From Closterium sp. Naga37s-1 (taxonomy: Eukaryota; Streptophyta; Zygnematophyceae; Desmidiales; Closteriaceae), in the NCBI GenBank assembly GCA_947471745.1, contig CANJKZ010000010.1, positions 6,836,501 through 6,900,500 on the forward strand: 64,000 nt of DNA, in the 5' to 3' direction. This document shows, in pieces, positions 40,311-50,512 of the stretch; the stretch's first letter is position 1; every line of letters begins with the position of its first letter. Under the pieces are notes generated by a model, which was not told where the DNA came from, did not search any database, and saw only the letters and a program-made list of their open reading frames with translations. Position numbers and translations under genes: made by a program.

Positions 40311-42625
40311 CCCAACGGAGTAGGGGCTGGGCCCTCCGGCACCCCCTTTGAGCACCTTAGAGACGCGGCCCTTGGGAACGGAGACGTTTTCCTACAGCTG
40401 CATGCACTTACCAACACGGCGCTCGCTGGAAAACTGAAGGCAGACGTGGCGGATCTCCTAACAGCGTCACGCCTACTTGCCTTCTCGAAACCACAGGGCG
40501 GAACGCGGCCGACAGCTGTGGGTGAATGCCTACTACGCCTCATCGCCAAGGCGGCCCTTTTTCTAGCCACCCCAGCGGCGCGCGAGCACTTCACCCCGCT
40601 TCAGTTTAGAGTAGCAATCGCGGAGGAATAGAGGTGGCAATACACACCGCACGCACCTACCTGGAGGAGTTCCCAGGAGCAACGGCGCTGCAGATAGATC
40701 TGGCCAACGCCTTCAATGCAGTAGAGCGCGCGGCAGTGTTCGAGGGCCTGAAAGGCACCGACCTCGAAGTCTTAGTGCCCCTCGTTCGTTTCTCTTACGG
40801 CAACTCATCAGCGCTCTATCTCGACCATGACTTCGGAGCAGAACCACTTCAGAGCGCACGGGGCGTACGCCAGGGTGACCCGCTGGGACCCATGCTGTTT
40901 GCAGCCAGCATCCACCCCTGCCTCGTCCAATCGGCAGCGGCACATTCGGACGTGGTGTTTCTGGCGTATGCAGATGACATCACACTACTAGGGGAGGCGG
41001 CGAACTGCACGGCAGCGTTCGCACACCTCACGGAAGCCCTCCTCCTTCATGGGCTGGCCCACAACCCGGCAAAATGCGAGGCGTGGTCCGCAGCTGCACT
41101 TGACCCCGCCACCTTACCTGCTGGCATCACGATTTCTCAAGTTGGAGTCCGCGTCCTGGGCAGCCCCATTGGCCCCCCCACCGGCTGTGCGGCTCGAGTT
41201 CGCGAACGTCTCGCAGCAGCTGCCGAACCTCTCACGCTCCTCGCCCAGATGGACCCCCAACTGTGCCTGCTACTACTCACCCGCTGCGTGAGCCGCCGCG
41301 CCTCGTTCCTGGTCAGAGCCACGCCCCCCGAGGCCCTTCCGTTGGAGGAGTGGTCGGCCTAGGGGGAAGAACTGCTCCACACCTACCTGGCCGCGGCACA
41401 TACAAGTATCCCCAGGGACCGGGCAGAGAGGGACAGGATCTGGCACTGCCCGCGTCCCTAGGAGGCCTCGGCATCACCAACCCTGCAGTAGAGGGGAGAT
41501 TCGCCTACCTGGCTTCAGTTGTATCGGCCGCCCACCTGCTACGCTCCTTCGGCGACTCAGCGAACCCGGCCCTATCAGGACTACTGCCGCTGATGGATGC
41601 TGACGGAGAATCCACATCCCTCCTCCCACGACGCCTCGCTGCCCTGGAAGCCGAGTTGCCACCTGACGGAATAGAGGCCCTGCAGACAGGAGACAAAAGC
41701 CTAACGGGCCGAAACTACAGCAAGCTCTCTCCCTCGCGGTGCAAACAGACCGCTACATCCGACTGCTGGACAGCTCATGGAACATGGACCTGAACCCACT
41801 ATTTGGCCATACGCAGAGGTTACAGTCCCTCTTGGGCCCGGGGGCGGGGGACTGGCTGCTGGCCATTCCCCTGATCTCTTCCCTCCGCCTCGGTCCCTCC
41901 CAGTTCTCCACTGCGGCATCCTTCCGCCTGGGACTGCCCCTACCTGTGCCAAGACGCTGCAACTGCAGATACCGCATCACCTTCCCGGACGATCGCCTGC
42001 CGAACCACTTGATGCGGTGTGAGAAAGGGGGGGGAGAATCGGCACTCACAATGCCTTGCGAGATGAGTGCGCGAAGAAAGCGGCTGAAGCGGGATTCACG
42101 GTGCACAAGGAGACAACGGCATACTCACCGGTCCAAAACCTCAAAGCGGATATTTCTATCCGCCATCCCGACACCGGCGCAGTATGGATCTGTGACATCA
42201 CAGTCACTGACCCCGTCTCCCACCAGGACGAGTACGCTCGCAAGGCGCCCGGATGGGCGGCCAGGATGCAAGCGGACAAGAAGGAGACCAAATATGCCGG
42301 GCGGAGCCCGTGGGTGGGCTTCTACGCCATGGCCGTGGAGACTTACGGCTACCCCTCACCTGGAGTCCTCGATTTCCTTCGCAGCTGCGCGGAGCTGGCG
42401 GCAAAGCGGCGGTTTAACGCCTCCCCAAAGTCGAGGGAGGTGGCGAAACTACTCACCGAGTACCGCCAGCGCTGGAGCGTGACCCTGCAGAGAGCCCAAG
42501 CCAACGCCCTCAGGGATAAGACCCATGAGGCTCTTACCGCGGATGTGCTAGACCTGCAGGGACCGTTCACTCCACTGAGCGAGGGCCAGCTGTACCAATT
42601 GATAGAAGACCCCTCCGGCCACTAG
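40311..42625 (+). pseudogene. LINE A2 RT and endonuclease, several frameshifts and a stop
   Basis: The gene is readable in pieces. Piece 1 (40311-40631) has GVGAGPSGTPFEHLRDAA and RPTAVGECLLRLIAKAALF, then shifts at 40629. Piece 2 (40634-41362) holds the RT core: DLANAFNAVERAAVFEGL, GVRQGDPLGPMLFA and the catalytic YADDITLLG. A TAG at 41360-41362 stands where relatives have Trp. Piece 3 (to 41793) has LGGLGITNPAVEGRF. Piece 4 (41739 on) has GAGDWLLAIPL and the CNCRY...HLMRC knuckle, and shifts again in a G8 run (42029-42036). Piece 5 (42056-42625) carries LKADISIRHPDTG, CDITVTDP and YRQRWSVTLQRAQ. It is a recent but inactive copy. Confidence 0.8.
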
Positions 42626-42759
42626 GGCCGGAAGGGGAAGGGGGCGGCTGTGGTTGTGTCTGGGTAGGAGACTGATACAGTAGCTTTGCTGTGTGTGGTT
42701 TGCTGCTTTACCCTGTGTGTACCTTAGTGATATTAATACGAAGGACCGTTCGAGAGAGA
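40311..42759 (+). mobile_element. RLE-type LINE, family A (copy A2), 5'-truncated
   Basis: Homology to the longer copy at 44.8-48.06 kb begins at NGVGAGPSG just before the RT domain. It runs to the shared terminal motif AAGGACCGTTCGAGAGAGA at 42741-42759, after a 3' UTR of about 115 bases. Confidence 0.8.
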
Positions 42760-43152
42760 GAGAGAGACAGAGGACTTAGCCTCTGGCCTCTTCCCTCGGC
42801 CCTCTTCCCTCTATCCCCTAGCTATATAAGGGCCCTTCTGCCCTTCCTTTTCTTCATTAGTTCATTTGGTGGTAGGAAAAACGCCGCATGGGAGAGCGAG
42901 AGAGAGAGGACTTAGCCTCTGGCCTCTTCCCTCGGCCCTCTTCCCTCTATCCCCTAGCTATATAAGGGCCCTTCTGCCCTTCCTTTTCTTCATTAGTTCA
43001 TTTGGTGGTAGGAAAAACGCCGCATGGGAGAGCGAGAGAGAGAGGACTTAGCCTCTGGCCTCTTCCCTCGGCCCTCTTCCCTCTATCCCCTTGCTATATA
43101 AGGGCCCTTCTGCCCTTCCTTTTCTTCATTAGTTCATTTGGTGGTAGGAAAA
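42760..43152. repeat. 136-bp tandem repeat with TATATAAG box
   Basis: Three units; GGACTTAGCC starts at 42772, 42908 and 43044. Each includes CTAGCTATATAAGGGCCC (the third has CTTGC), a CTTCATTAGTTCATTTGG word and GGTAGGAAAAACG. The array begins within the GA-rich tail of LINE A2 and lies upstream of LINE A3. Each unit looks promoter-like. Confidence 0.85.
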
Positions 43153-43216
43153 ACGGCGCTCGCGCCGGCGGCCTTTGGCCGCCGTCGCTCGCAAGCGCGG
43201 CCTGCGGCCGCGCGTT
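43153..43216. repeat. GC-rich palindromic patch
   Basis: GGCGCTCGCGCCGGCGG is followed by CGGCGGCCTTTGGCCGCCG (a perfect hairpin with a TTT loop) and a GCGCGGCC...GGCCGCGCG dyad. A related GGCTCGCGCCGGCCGCCG lies at 48248-48275, exactly at the 5' boundary of LINE B2. Confidence 0.6.
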
Positions 43217-43339
43217 AGGGACGGCAAGACCAGCAACAAGCGCCTGTGAAACAATAGGACGAGTTATACACGCATGCACACAGCGGCCAGCAATAACATA
43301 GGAACATGCAGCGCGTCTATGCACGTAGAGTATTAGGCA

Positions 43340-44647
43340 CTACATCTGGTCCGCCTTTAGGGCGGCAAGGATCCCTGTCAGGGTCCTCCACAGGGGGCGG
43401 AGCACCATTATGCTTGCGCCGATCACTTCGGCTCCGTGCCCGGCCCGCAGGTGCCCTCTCAGAACCCGGACTGCTTCGTCCATCTGCCCAACCGCTGCGC
43501 CTCCCCGCGCGGGCGCTGCCAACAAGGGCACCACAAGCGCGGCAAGCTGCCCAGCTGCAGCCAGAGAATCAGCTCGCGATTCAGGACCGAGAGTGTTCTC
43601 TTGGGTCGCCTGAATGGACGCGTGGGCGTTCACCTGAATCAGTATCAGGGCCCGAAGGCACTCCGCCAAGCGCCACATCTGCCCAAGGGTCACTGTGGGC
43701 ACTAGAACCTGCCGGGGGAAGGTCCCCTCGGCCAGATTACAACGGGGAGCGGGATCAGCGGGAGCAAAGTCAGCAATACGGCGCGAGGGAACAAACGGCG
43801 CCCTCCCCGCTCCTCCTCCCGCCCCCACAAATTCCATACCAACAACGGGAGGGACCCACGGGAGCACAGGATACGGATGCACGGCCATCCTCTTGAACGC
43901 AGGCGCAAACGCGGGCAGAGCAGCGGGAGGAGCCGCGGGAGCCCGCTCGACAACAGGCGCGGGGACACTGGCAGCTGCCATCGGCGCCTGCGAGCCCATC
44001 GGGTTCGACGATCCCATCTGCGCGGAGTGCATGGCGGCCGCAAACATCCACGGCAGATCTGCGTGCAGCTGCTGCACCTCCGCCGCGCTATCAAGGCCGC
44101 GACCGGGACCTCCCCGCCAGCCACCGCGGCCGCCACGATGCGCGGAACGGTACGAGGGTGAGGGGCGGTGACGCAGAGAACCACGCCCCCGATGAGACGT
44201 CGCATTGCCCCTCGCATTAGCATGATTTGCGGAACCCGCCTGCTGGCCCAGCCGCACGGAGGGAGGCGCCGCCTGCGGGGGCGGCGCGGACTCGGGAGAC
44301 GCGAGGCGGACCGGGTCAGAGCCAGCGCCCACCGCGGTCGCCTGTGCTGACCCCGCGACGGCAGCCTGGACAGGCGGTTGCGACGCCTGCGCCGGAGCAG
44401 GAGGTGACGCACCGACCAGTACCGCGGCAGTCGGAAGGGGAGCAGACGGCGGCGGGCGAGCAGGGTCTCCGCACGCAGGCTGAACCACTCCGCCAACATC
44501 AGCGGAGAGCTCGATCACAGGAGAGGGCGCCGCAGCAGACGGAACAAGGAGTGGAGCAGGGGCCAGTACGCTTTCCGCGGAATTCCCCATCGCGCAGCCC
44601 ACAGCAGCAGGGAGCTCCACTCCAGACTGTGCAGCCTCCGCAGCCAT
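43340..44647 (-). CDS. 435-codon antisense ORF of unknown function
   Basis: An uninterrupted minus-strand frame with Ala/Pro-rich N-terminus, an RGG-like segment (HRGGRGGWRGGPGRG) and a C-terminal part with helical composition (LGQMWRLAECLRALILIQVN, AAAGQLAALVVPLL, LRPLWRTLTGILAALKADQM). It lies divergent to, and about 200 bases from, the LINE A3 frame. The plus strand of the same stretch shows only broken Pro/Gln/Arg-rich frames. It could be a shadow of the LINE 5' region in GC-rich DNA or a genuine antisense gene. I recognise no domain. Confidence 0.35.
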   Translation of the reverse strand: MAAEAAQSGVELPAAVGCAMGNSAESVLAPAPLLVPSAAAPSPVIELSADVGGVVQPACGDPARPPPSAPLPTAAVLVGASPPAPAQASQPPVQAAVAGSAQATAVGAGSDPVRLASPESAPPPQAAPPSVRLGQQAGSANHANARGNATSHRGRGSLRHRPSPSYRSAHRGGRGGWRGGPGRGLDSAAEVQQLHADLPWMFAAAMHSAQMGSSNPMGSQAPMAAASVPAPVVERAPAAPPAALPAFAPAFKRMAVHPYPVLPWVPPVVGMEFVGAGGGAGRAPFVPSRRIADFAPADPAPRCNLAEGTFPRQVLVPTVTLGQMWRLAECLRALILIQVNAHASIQATQENTLGPESRADSLAAAGQLAALVVPLLAAPARGGAAVGQMDEAVRVLRGHLRAGHGAEVIGASIMVLRPLWRTLTGILAALKADQM

Positions 44648-44771
44648 TAGACGCGACAGAGGGGATTACACGCGCCCCACTAACACAGCGGCAAAGGGCG
44701 TTACTAAACGCACAGACGCCGCGGTAGTCGGCACGCTCAGCGGGAGGAGCACAAGAGGGTAGAAGGCGTAG

Positions 44772-47700
44772 CTCAGGGGCAGCGGACCACTGAATGGCTT
44801 CCAAAGAGCTGCAAGTCGGGCTTTAATTAGACAAGAAAGGGAAGTGGCTAATGAGGAGGACGACGCTCGGGACGCGGATTATGTACAAGGGGAAGTAGTG
44901 GAGTCATCTACGGAGGGCAGTGGTGAGGCGGAGGAGGAAGAGACACGAGCAGGAAGGGGTCGAAGGAGTGGGCCAACACAAACCCGAGCCGCATCTCAAA
45001 ACATCGCAAACAGGGGGGGAAATTCGCACCAGGAACCTGGGCGAAACGAGAACCCTGAACCTCCCCGCCAATTCTCACCTGAGCAGCTGGCGAGGGACCA
45101 ATCCCGTTTCAGCGAAGTTGGAAACTGGGACCTGACACTGCTTCACGACAGTCGCCAGCCCCCACTGTCACGAAAACTCCCGCGGGATACCCGCATCCGA
45201 TTCGCCATGGCACTGCTAACACCGCTCCTGCACCTTGCGCGAAATCCTGAGTCAGTCGCGGGCTGGCGCCTGCTCCTCTTTCTGCCACGACTGTTACTGC
45301 GCCAGAACAACCCCAAGAAACATGACTGGCTGGCCGTGACAGCACGACTCCGCCAGTTTTTCGAGGGCGAATGGGGAGCCTTATTCGAAGCAGCTTTGGC
45401 AGCAGTCGGCTCGGCCCCACCTCCGCACCACCAGCCTGACGATTTAGGCAGGCGCTCCAGAGCAGAAGGTTTGGCGCGGCGTGGAAGTCTCCGTAGAGCA
45501 GTAATGGCGCTAGAGGCGACACCAGTGGCGTCAGCCTCGCCTGAGGTACTCGACGCACTGAAATCCAAACACCCACCCTCCTCTAACGAGCCCATAGACT
45601 GGACCACAAGCCCAACAGTCACACCCACCTCCATCGACTTGGCGGCTTTCACGAAGCTGCTGTGCAGAACAGAAAACGGAGTAGGAGCCGGTCCATCAGG
45701 GATGACCTTCGAACACCTCAGAGATGCAGCCGTCACTAACGCCTCAGTCAACACTCACCTTCACGCACTCGTAAACACTAATATGCGAGGAGCACTTCCA
45801 GCTGAAATCAACGACTTACTCACATCATCCAGACTCCTCGCCTTGGAGAAACCCGAAGGAGGAACCAGACCCATAGCGATTGGCGAGTGCCTCCTCCGCC
45901 TCGCCGCCAAATCCGCGTTGTTTGCCATAGCTGATGCTGCCCGCACCTTCTTCCTCCCACTCCAGTTTGGGGTAGCTGTCCAGGGCGGCAGCGAGGCCAT
46001 CATCCACGCGGCGAGAGCATACATGAGCGCAAATCAAGATGCACTCATCCTGCAAGCAGACTTAGCGAATGCGTTCAATAGTATCAGCCGAGAAGCCATT
46101 GTCAGGGCCATACGAGGGACTGACCTCGAACATTTGTTGCCGCTAGTCCGCCTCTCCTATGGAGCGCCATCAAAACTGTACCTGGGCGCTGAGTACGGTT
46201 GTGAGCCGCTGCTAAGCCAAGCAGGCGTCTGCCAAGGCGACCCCCTGGGCCCCCTGCTATTCGCTGCTGGCATGCATCCCGCCCTCAAAACAACAGCGGC
46301 GGCATTCCCCACCGTTCTGTGCATGGCGTACGCGGACGACGTGTCGTTTCTCGGGGCAGCGGCAGACTGTGCTGCTGCATTCAACCACTTCACACTACAG
46401 CTGAGGGGCGTGGGGCTGACTCATAACCCCGCGAAGTGTTCGGCCTGGAGCCGGAGCCTGGACGACGTGGCCATCCTACCTGACGGGGTCCCGTACAAAG
46501 CGGAAGGACTTCGCGTACTGGGCAGCCACATCGGCCCAGAAGACGGTGCATCTGCGTTCATACGAGAACAGCTTTCCAAAATGGCCGCGCCACTGCCACA
46601 AATTGCAGAAATGAACCCGCAGTTGGCCAATTTGCTCCTGACGCGGTGCATCTCGAGAAGAGTGTCATACCTGGCCCGCACCACACCCCTTCACCTCCTC
46701 CCTGAAGCTGAATGGTCCCGCTGGGCCCACGCGCAACTCCTCACGCTCCTAGACGCATGCGGCGTCCACCACCCGAGGGGGGCGGAGGAAGAACATCGGG
46801 TGTGGGGACAGGCTTCTCTGCCACCATCCCTTGGGGGGATAGGCCTCACAGACCCCGTGGTGGAAGGCAAATACAGCTTCCTGGCCAGCTTTGTACAGGC
46901 GCAGAACCTGCTCGGCACCCTCCCAGGACCCGCAAGCCTTCACCTGACCGGCACCTTAGCACGACCAGCTGTTGACAGACCAGACCAGCACCAGCTCCAG
47001 CGATGGCTCCTTGACTGCGAGGCCTCATTAGGTCAGGAGGCCATAGAGCTGTTGGCGGCAGAGCGGGTTAAACCAACAGACAGGCTGTAGCACAGCCTGG
47101 CCTTGCTCGTCCAAGGCAACCGCTACGCCGCACAGGTGGTGGCATCGAGGCAGATGGAACTGAACCCGCTCAAGGGCCACACGCAACGGCTACTGTCTCT
47201 CACGGGATACGGAGCCGGGGATTGATTGCTCGCCATCCCCTACATGCCGTCCAATTCCGGCTAGGACTGCCCCTCCCCGTACCAGACCGCTGCGACTGCC
47301 GTGACAGGATTGCTATCCTGGATAAACGGCTACCCAACCACCTCCTTCGCTGCGGCACGGGACATGGACGGACGGACACACACAACGGAATCAGAGACGA
47401 ATGCATACGCATGGCTCAAGATGCGGGGTTTACGGTGCACAAGGAGACAACGGCTTTCTGCCCCGTGGATAAGCAAAAGGCGGATTTGGCAATACGGGAC
47501 CCTACCTCAGGCGCGGTACACATCTGTGACGTCATGGTCACCGACCCAATCAGCAGCCGTGACGAGGATGCTACCAAGGGGCGGGGATGGATGGCGCGGG
47601 AGATGGCAGACAAGAAGATAGACCACTACCGGACGCGCCTACCTTGGGTGGGGTTCTTCCCACTGGCGGTAGAAACCTACGGGTGCCCATGCGAGGAGGT

Positions 47701-47947
47701 CCACACCTTCCTCAAGATGCTTGCTGACTCGGCTGCTAGGAACCTTTTCAACGCGGACCCTAGCTCCTACCAGGCAGCAAAAATGCTGCACCAGTACCGG
47801 CAGCGATGGTCTGTCACCTTGCAGAGGGGACAGGCGCTCAGCTACCTCAAGAAGTTGAATTTGGCAACACGCGAGGAGAACCCGCCGGTAGGGGGGCAAG
47901 AGGGGGTGCTGAACCCAGGGGATTGCTTTGCAACCCTGGAGGGCTGA
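44772..47947 (+). pseudogene. LINE A3 polyprotein: RT plus restriction-like endonuclease, two nonsense codons
   Basis: The frame is open from 44772 to 47090. It starts with GFQRAASRALIRQERE and an acidic segment, then NWDLTLLHDSRQPPLSR. RT follows: GVGAGPSGMTFEHLRDAA, RPIAIGECLLRLAAKSALF, ADLANAFNSISREA, GVCQGDPLGPLLFA, and catalytic YADDVSFLG near 46330. A thumb with LLTRCISRRVSYLART and LGGIGLTDP comes next. TAG at 47088-47090 replaces a Gln and TGA at 47223-47225 replaces the Trp of GDWLLAIP, followed by a small deletion. The rest (47230-47947) has CDCRD...HLLRC, KADLAIRDPTSG, CDVMVTDP and YRQRWSVTLQRGQ. RT is complete but the protein is cut before the endonuclease. Confidence 0.82.
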
Positions 47948-48060
47948 AAGGGCAGAGAATAGAATGGTTAGTGCCATATGTAATGGGCTTAGCTCACACT
48001 TTCTTTGCACCTGCCTGTACCCCCTTTTTATACATCAATGAAAGGACCGTTCGAGAGAGA
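44772..48060 (+). mobile_element. RLE-type LINE, family A (copy A3), longest copy
   Basis: This copy covers the N-terminal coding region through to the 3' terminal motif AAGGACCGTTCGAGAGAGA (48042-48060). The 5' UTR may extend left over 43217-44771, where plus-strand Pro/Gln/Arg-rich frames (43306-43896 and 44227-44727) could be remnants of upstream coding sequence. The 5' end is not defined. Confidence 0.75.
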
Positions 48061-48270
48061 CTAGGGAGCTAGTCCTTAGACTCCAGCAGAAGCCCTCTCT
48101 TCTCCCATGCGTACCCTAGTTGTAGGAGCAGCTAGGCCACCCTCTCTCGTAGTGTAGCCCAGCCCCACAGTCTATAGTGAGTACAGGTTCCTTCTTAAGC
48201 TCACAATCTGCAATCTGATCCTCATTAGTTGCTGGTGAGTCATCTCCCCAAGCCAGCGGCTCGCGCCGGC
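48061..48270. other. Spacer between LINE A3 and LINE B2
   Basis: About 200 bases without a coding frame. It includes CTAGGGAGCTAGTCCTTAG (imperfect dyad, 48061-48079) and ends in the GGCTCGCGCCGGCC patch at the LINE B2 boundary. Confidence 0.5.
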
Positions 48271-48271
48271 C

Positions 48272-50449
48272 GCCGAAGGCGGGGTACGACCTATAGCCAT
48301 TGGCGAAACCATACTCAGAATAGTGGCGAAAGCGGCACTACGTGAATTAGCGCCGAACATAAGGGAATTTTTCCTGCCTGTGCAATACGGAGTGGGAGTG
48401 GCGGGCGGCGCCAAATGTGTTATCCACATCGTCAGATCGCTCCTGAGGGACGATAGCAAACACATCGCACTGCAGATAGATATCGAGAATGCCTTCAACA
48501 GTGTAGAAAGTTCCGCCTTCTTCACTGCACTCTCACGGTCGAACCTGCAGCCGCTCATACCCCTCGTCCGCACGCTCTATGACGGACCCTCCCGCCTGCT
48601 CGTCGACACACGCTTCGACGCAGATCACATGGCGAGCACTAGGGGGGTGCGACAAGGAGACCCACTGGGCCCACTACTCTTCGCCGCGGCCATCCAACCT
48701 ACCCAACTCACTGCGGCCACACTCCTCCCAGAGGTGGCGGTTGTTGCCTACGCGGATGATATTACGATCGTAGGCCCACAGGAGGCGGCGTTCTTAGCAT
48801 TCGACTCCATCACCCGCGGGCTAGCATCATGCGGGCTAAAATGCAACATCGGGAAATCTTCAGCATGGACACCCAACGGGATAGAAGCCCAGGACGGCAC
48901 GCCTCCAGAGGGATTAGAGCTGAGCAGAGAAGGCATCCAGGTGCTGGGCAGCCCCATCGGTACAGAGGAATTCTGCACAAACCAAGTTGTTGCGAAGCTC
49001 ATGGACGCCTCTGCACCACTCCCCTTGGTCGCCCAGATGCACCCCCAACACGCCCTGCTCATCATCTCGCGAAGCATCAGCAGGAGGGTGTCCTACCTGC
49101 TACGCACTACACCATCACAGACACTGTCGAGAGAGAGCTGGAGGGGATGGAGCGAAACCCTGCTGGAAGCGGCACTCACCTCGGCCAAACTACGGATGCC
49201 GAGGAGTGAGCTCGAACAGAGCTTGCTCTGGCGACAGGCAACACTCCCAATACGGCTGGGGGGGCTGGGCATTGTGGACCCAGCTTCGGAGGCACCGGCA
49301 GCACACATTGCATCAATCACAGCGGCACAACAACTGCTGCAGCAGATGAACATTGAGAAAGAGCACCTGCTGAGCCGGGCAACAACACTGCTCTCTCACA
49401 CATGGAACCCGGAGCCCCCGAACAGCAACCAGCTCACGGCACTGGAGGAGGAGCTCCCTGCAAGTGCGCGAGCGGCCCTGCAGGCCTTCAGAGAACGCCC
49501 ACCAGGCGCTGGCAACCTGCAGCTGCTTCTATCCAGGCACATCTGGGAGACAAGAGCGAGGGAGCTCGTGGCTGACACAATGATGGATAGGCCGGGGAAA
49601 GACAACGAGCACGCAGTGAGACTCATCGACCTGCAGGGAATAGGGGCAGGAGATTGGCTGCACGCTGTGCCAACGAGGGCTGACCTTACATTATCCCCTG
49701 GTCAGCTCTCGATGGCGTTGGGCTTCCGTCTAGGCATGCAGCTGCCGGTTACAGTAAAGTGCCCTTGCAAGCGGAAAAACTCGGACATCAATGACACCTC
49801 GCTCCCGAATCACCTACTCAGATGTGCGGACGGAGGGGACGTGGTTAGGACACATAACGCACTGGTGTATGCAGCACTCAGGATGGCGAGGGAGGCAGAT
49901 TTCTCGACCTTCCACGAAACCACCACCTTTTCCCCCCCTGTGCTACGTAAGAGGGCAGATTTAGCAATCCAGGACCAGGAATCGGGTGAAACCTTTGTCA
50001 CGGACGTGACCGTGACTGACCCAGTCCTACAGAGGCGCGACACCAGAGCACGGAAGCCGCCAGGGTGGGCGGCAAAGGAAGCATCCGAGAGCAAGCATAG
50101 GCTGTACGAGGGTCGACCGGACTATGTGCGGTTTTTTGGTTTGGCGGTTGAGACATACGGGGCCCTGGCAGCTGATACGGTGCAGTTTTTGCGGTTGGTA
50201 GCAACCTCGGCAGCAAAGAAGAAGTACCGCCAAGGCAAACTAACCACCACGGCTGCGCGGCTCACAGCTCATTACAGGCAGCGGTGGTCCATAATGCTCC
50301 AGCGTAGCCAGGCAGTGTCCTTCCTTTCCAAGTCAAACCGAGCCGCCGAGGCGGCCTTCCCTCAAGGACCCACGGATCCATGGGAGCCTAGCTTGGGCGA
50401 CCTTTGGCAAGTGCTAGAGGATGAGATGGAGGGGGTACTGGGGGAGTAG
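48272..50449 (+). CDS. LINE B2: intact RT and restriction-like endonuclease frame (5'-truncated)
   Basis: One uninterrupted frame of about 725 codons, beginning in mid-RT at EGGVRPIAIGETILRIV, so there is no native start. RT: DIENAFNSVESSAFF, GVRQGDPLGPLLFAAA and the catalytic YADDITIVG (near 48752). Thumb: QVLGSPIG, HPQHALLIISRSISRR, LGGLGIVDP. C-terminus: GAGDWLHAVP, the knuckle CPCKRKN...HLLRC, KRADLAIQDQESGE followed by TDVTVTDP, and YRQRWSIMLQRSQ. The same domain order and a different sequence mark family B, the intact relative of the relic at 1172-2577. Truncation at the front is normal for LINEs; loss of the RT N-terminus makes autonomy unlikely. No family A terminal motif follows. Confidence 0.82.
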   Translation, partial: AEGGVRPIAIGETILRIVAKAALRELAPNIREFFLPVQYGVGVAGGAKCVIHIVRSLLRDDSKHIALQIDIENAFNSVESSAFFTALSRSNLQPLIPLVRTLYDGPSRLLVDTRFDADHMASTRGVRQGDPLGPLLFAAAIQPTQLTAATLLPEVAVVAYADDITIVGPQEAAFLAFDSITRGLASCGLKCNIGKSSAWTPNGIEAQDGTPPEGLELSREGIQVLGSPIGTEEFCTNQVVAKLMDASAPLPLVAQMHPQHALLIISRSISRRVSYLLRTTPSQTLSRESWRGWSETLLEAALTSAKLRMPRSELEQSLLWRQATLPIRLGGLGIVDPASEAPAAHIASITAAQQLLQQMNIEKEHLLSRATTLLSHTWNPEPPNSNQLTALEEELPASARAALQAFRERPPGAGNLQLLLSRHIWETRARELVADTMMDRPGKDNEHAVRLIDLQGIGAGDWLHAVPTRADLTLSPGQLSMALGFRLGMQLPVTVKCPCKRKNSDINDTSLPNHLLRCADGGDVVRTHNALVYAALRMAREADFSTFHETTTFSPPVLRKRADLAIQDQESGETFVTDVTVTDPVLQRRDTRARKPPGWAAKEASESKHRLYEGRPDYVRFFGLAVETYGALAADTVQFLRLVATSAAKKKYRQGKLTTTAARLTAHYRQRWSIMLQRSQAVSFLSKSNRAAEAAFPQGPTDPWEPSLGDLWQVLEDEMEGVLGE

Positions 50450-50512
50450 GGCAGCACGGGCTGGACAGGAGGGCGGCTGAACAGGAAGGGCAAGGGTAAG
50501 GGCCGCAAGGAG

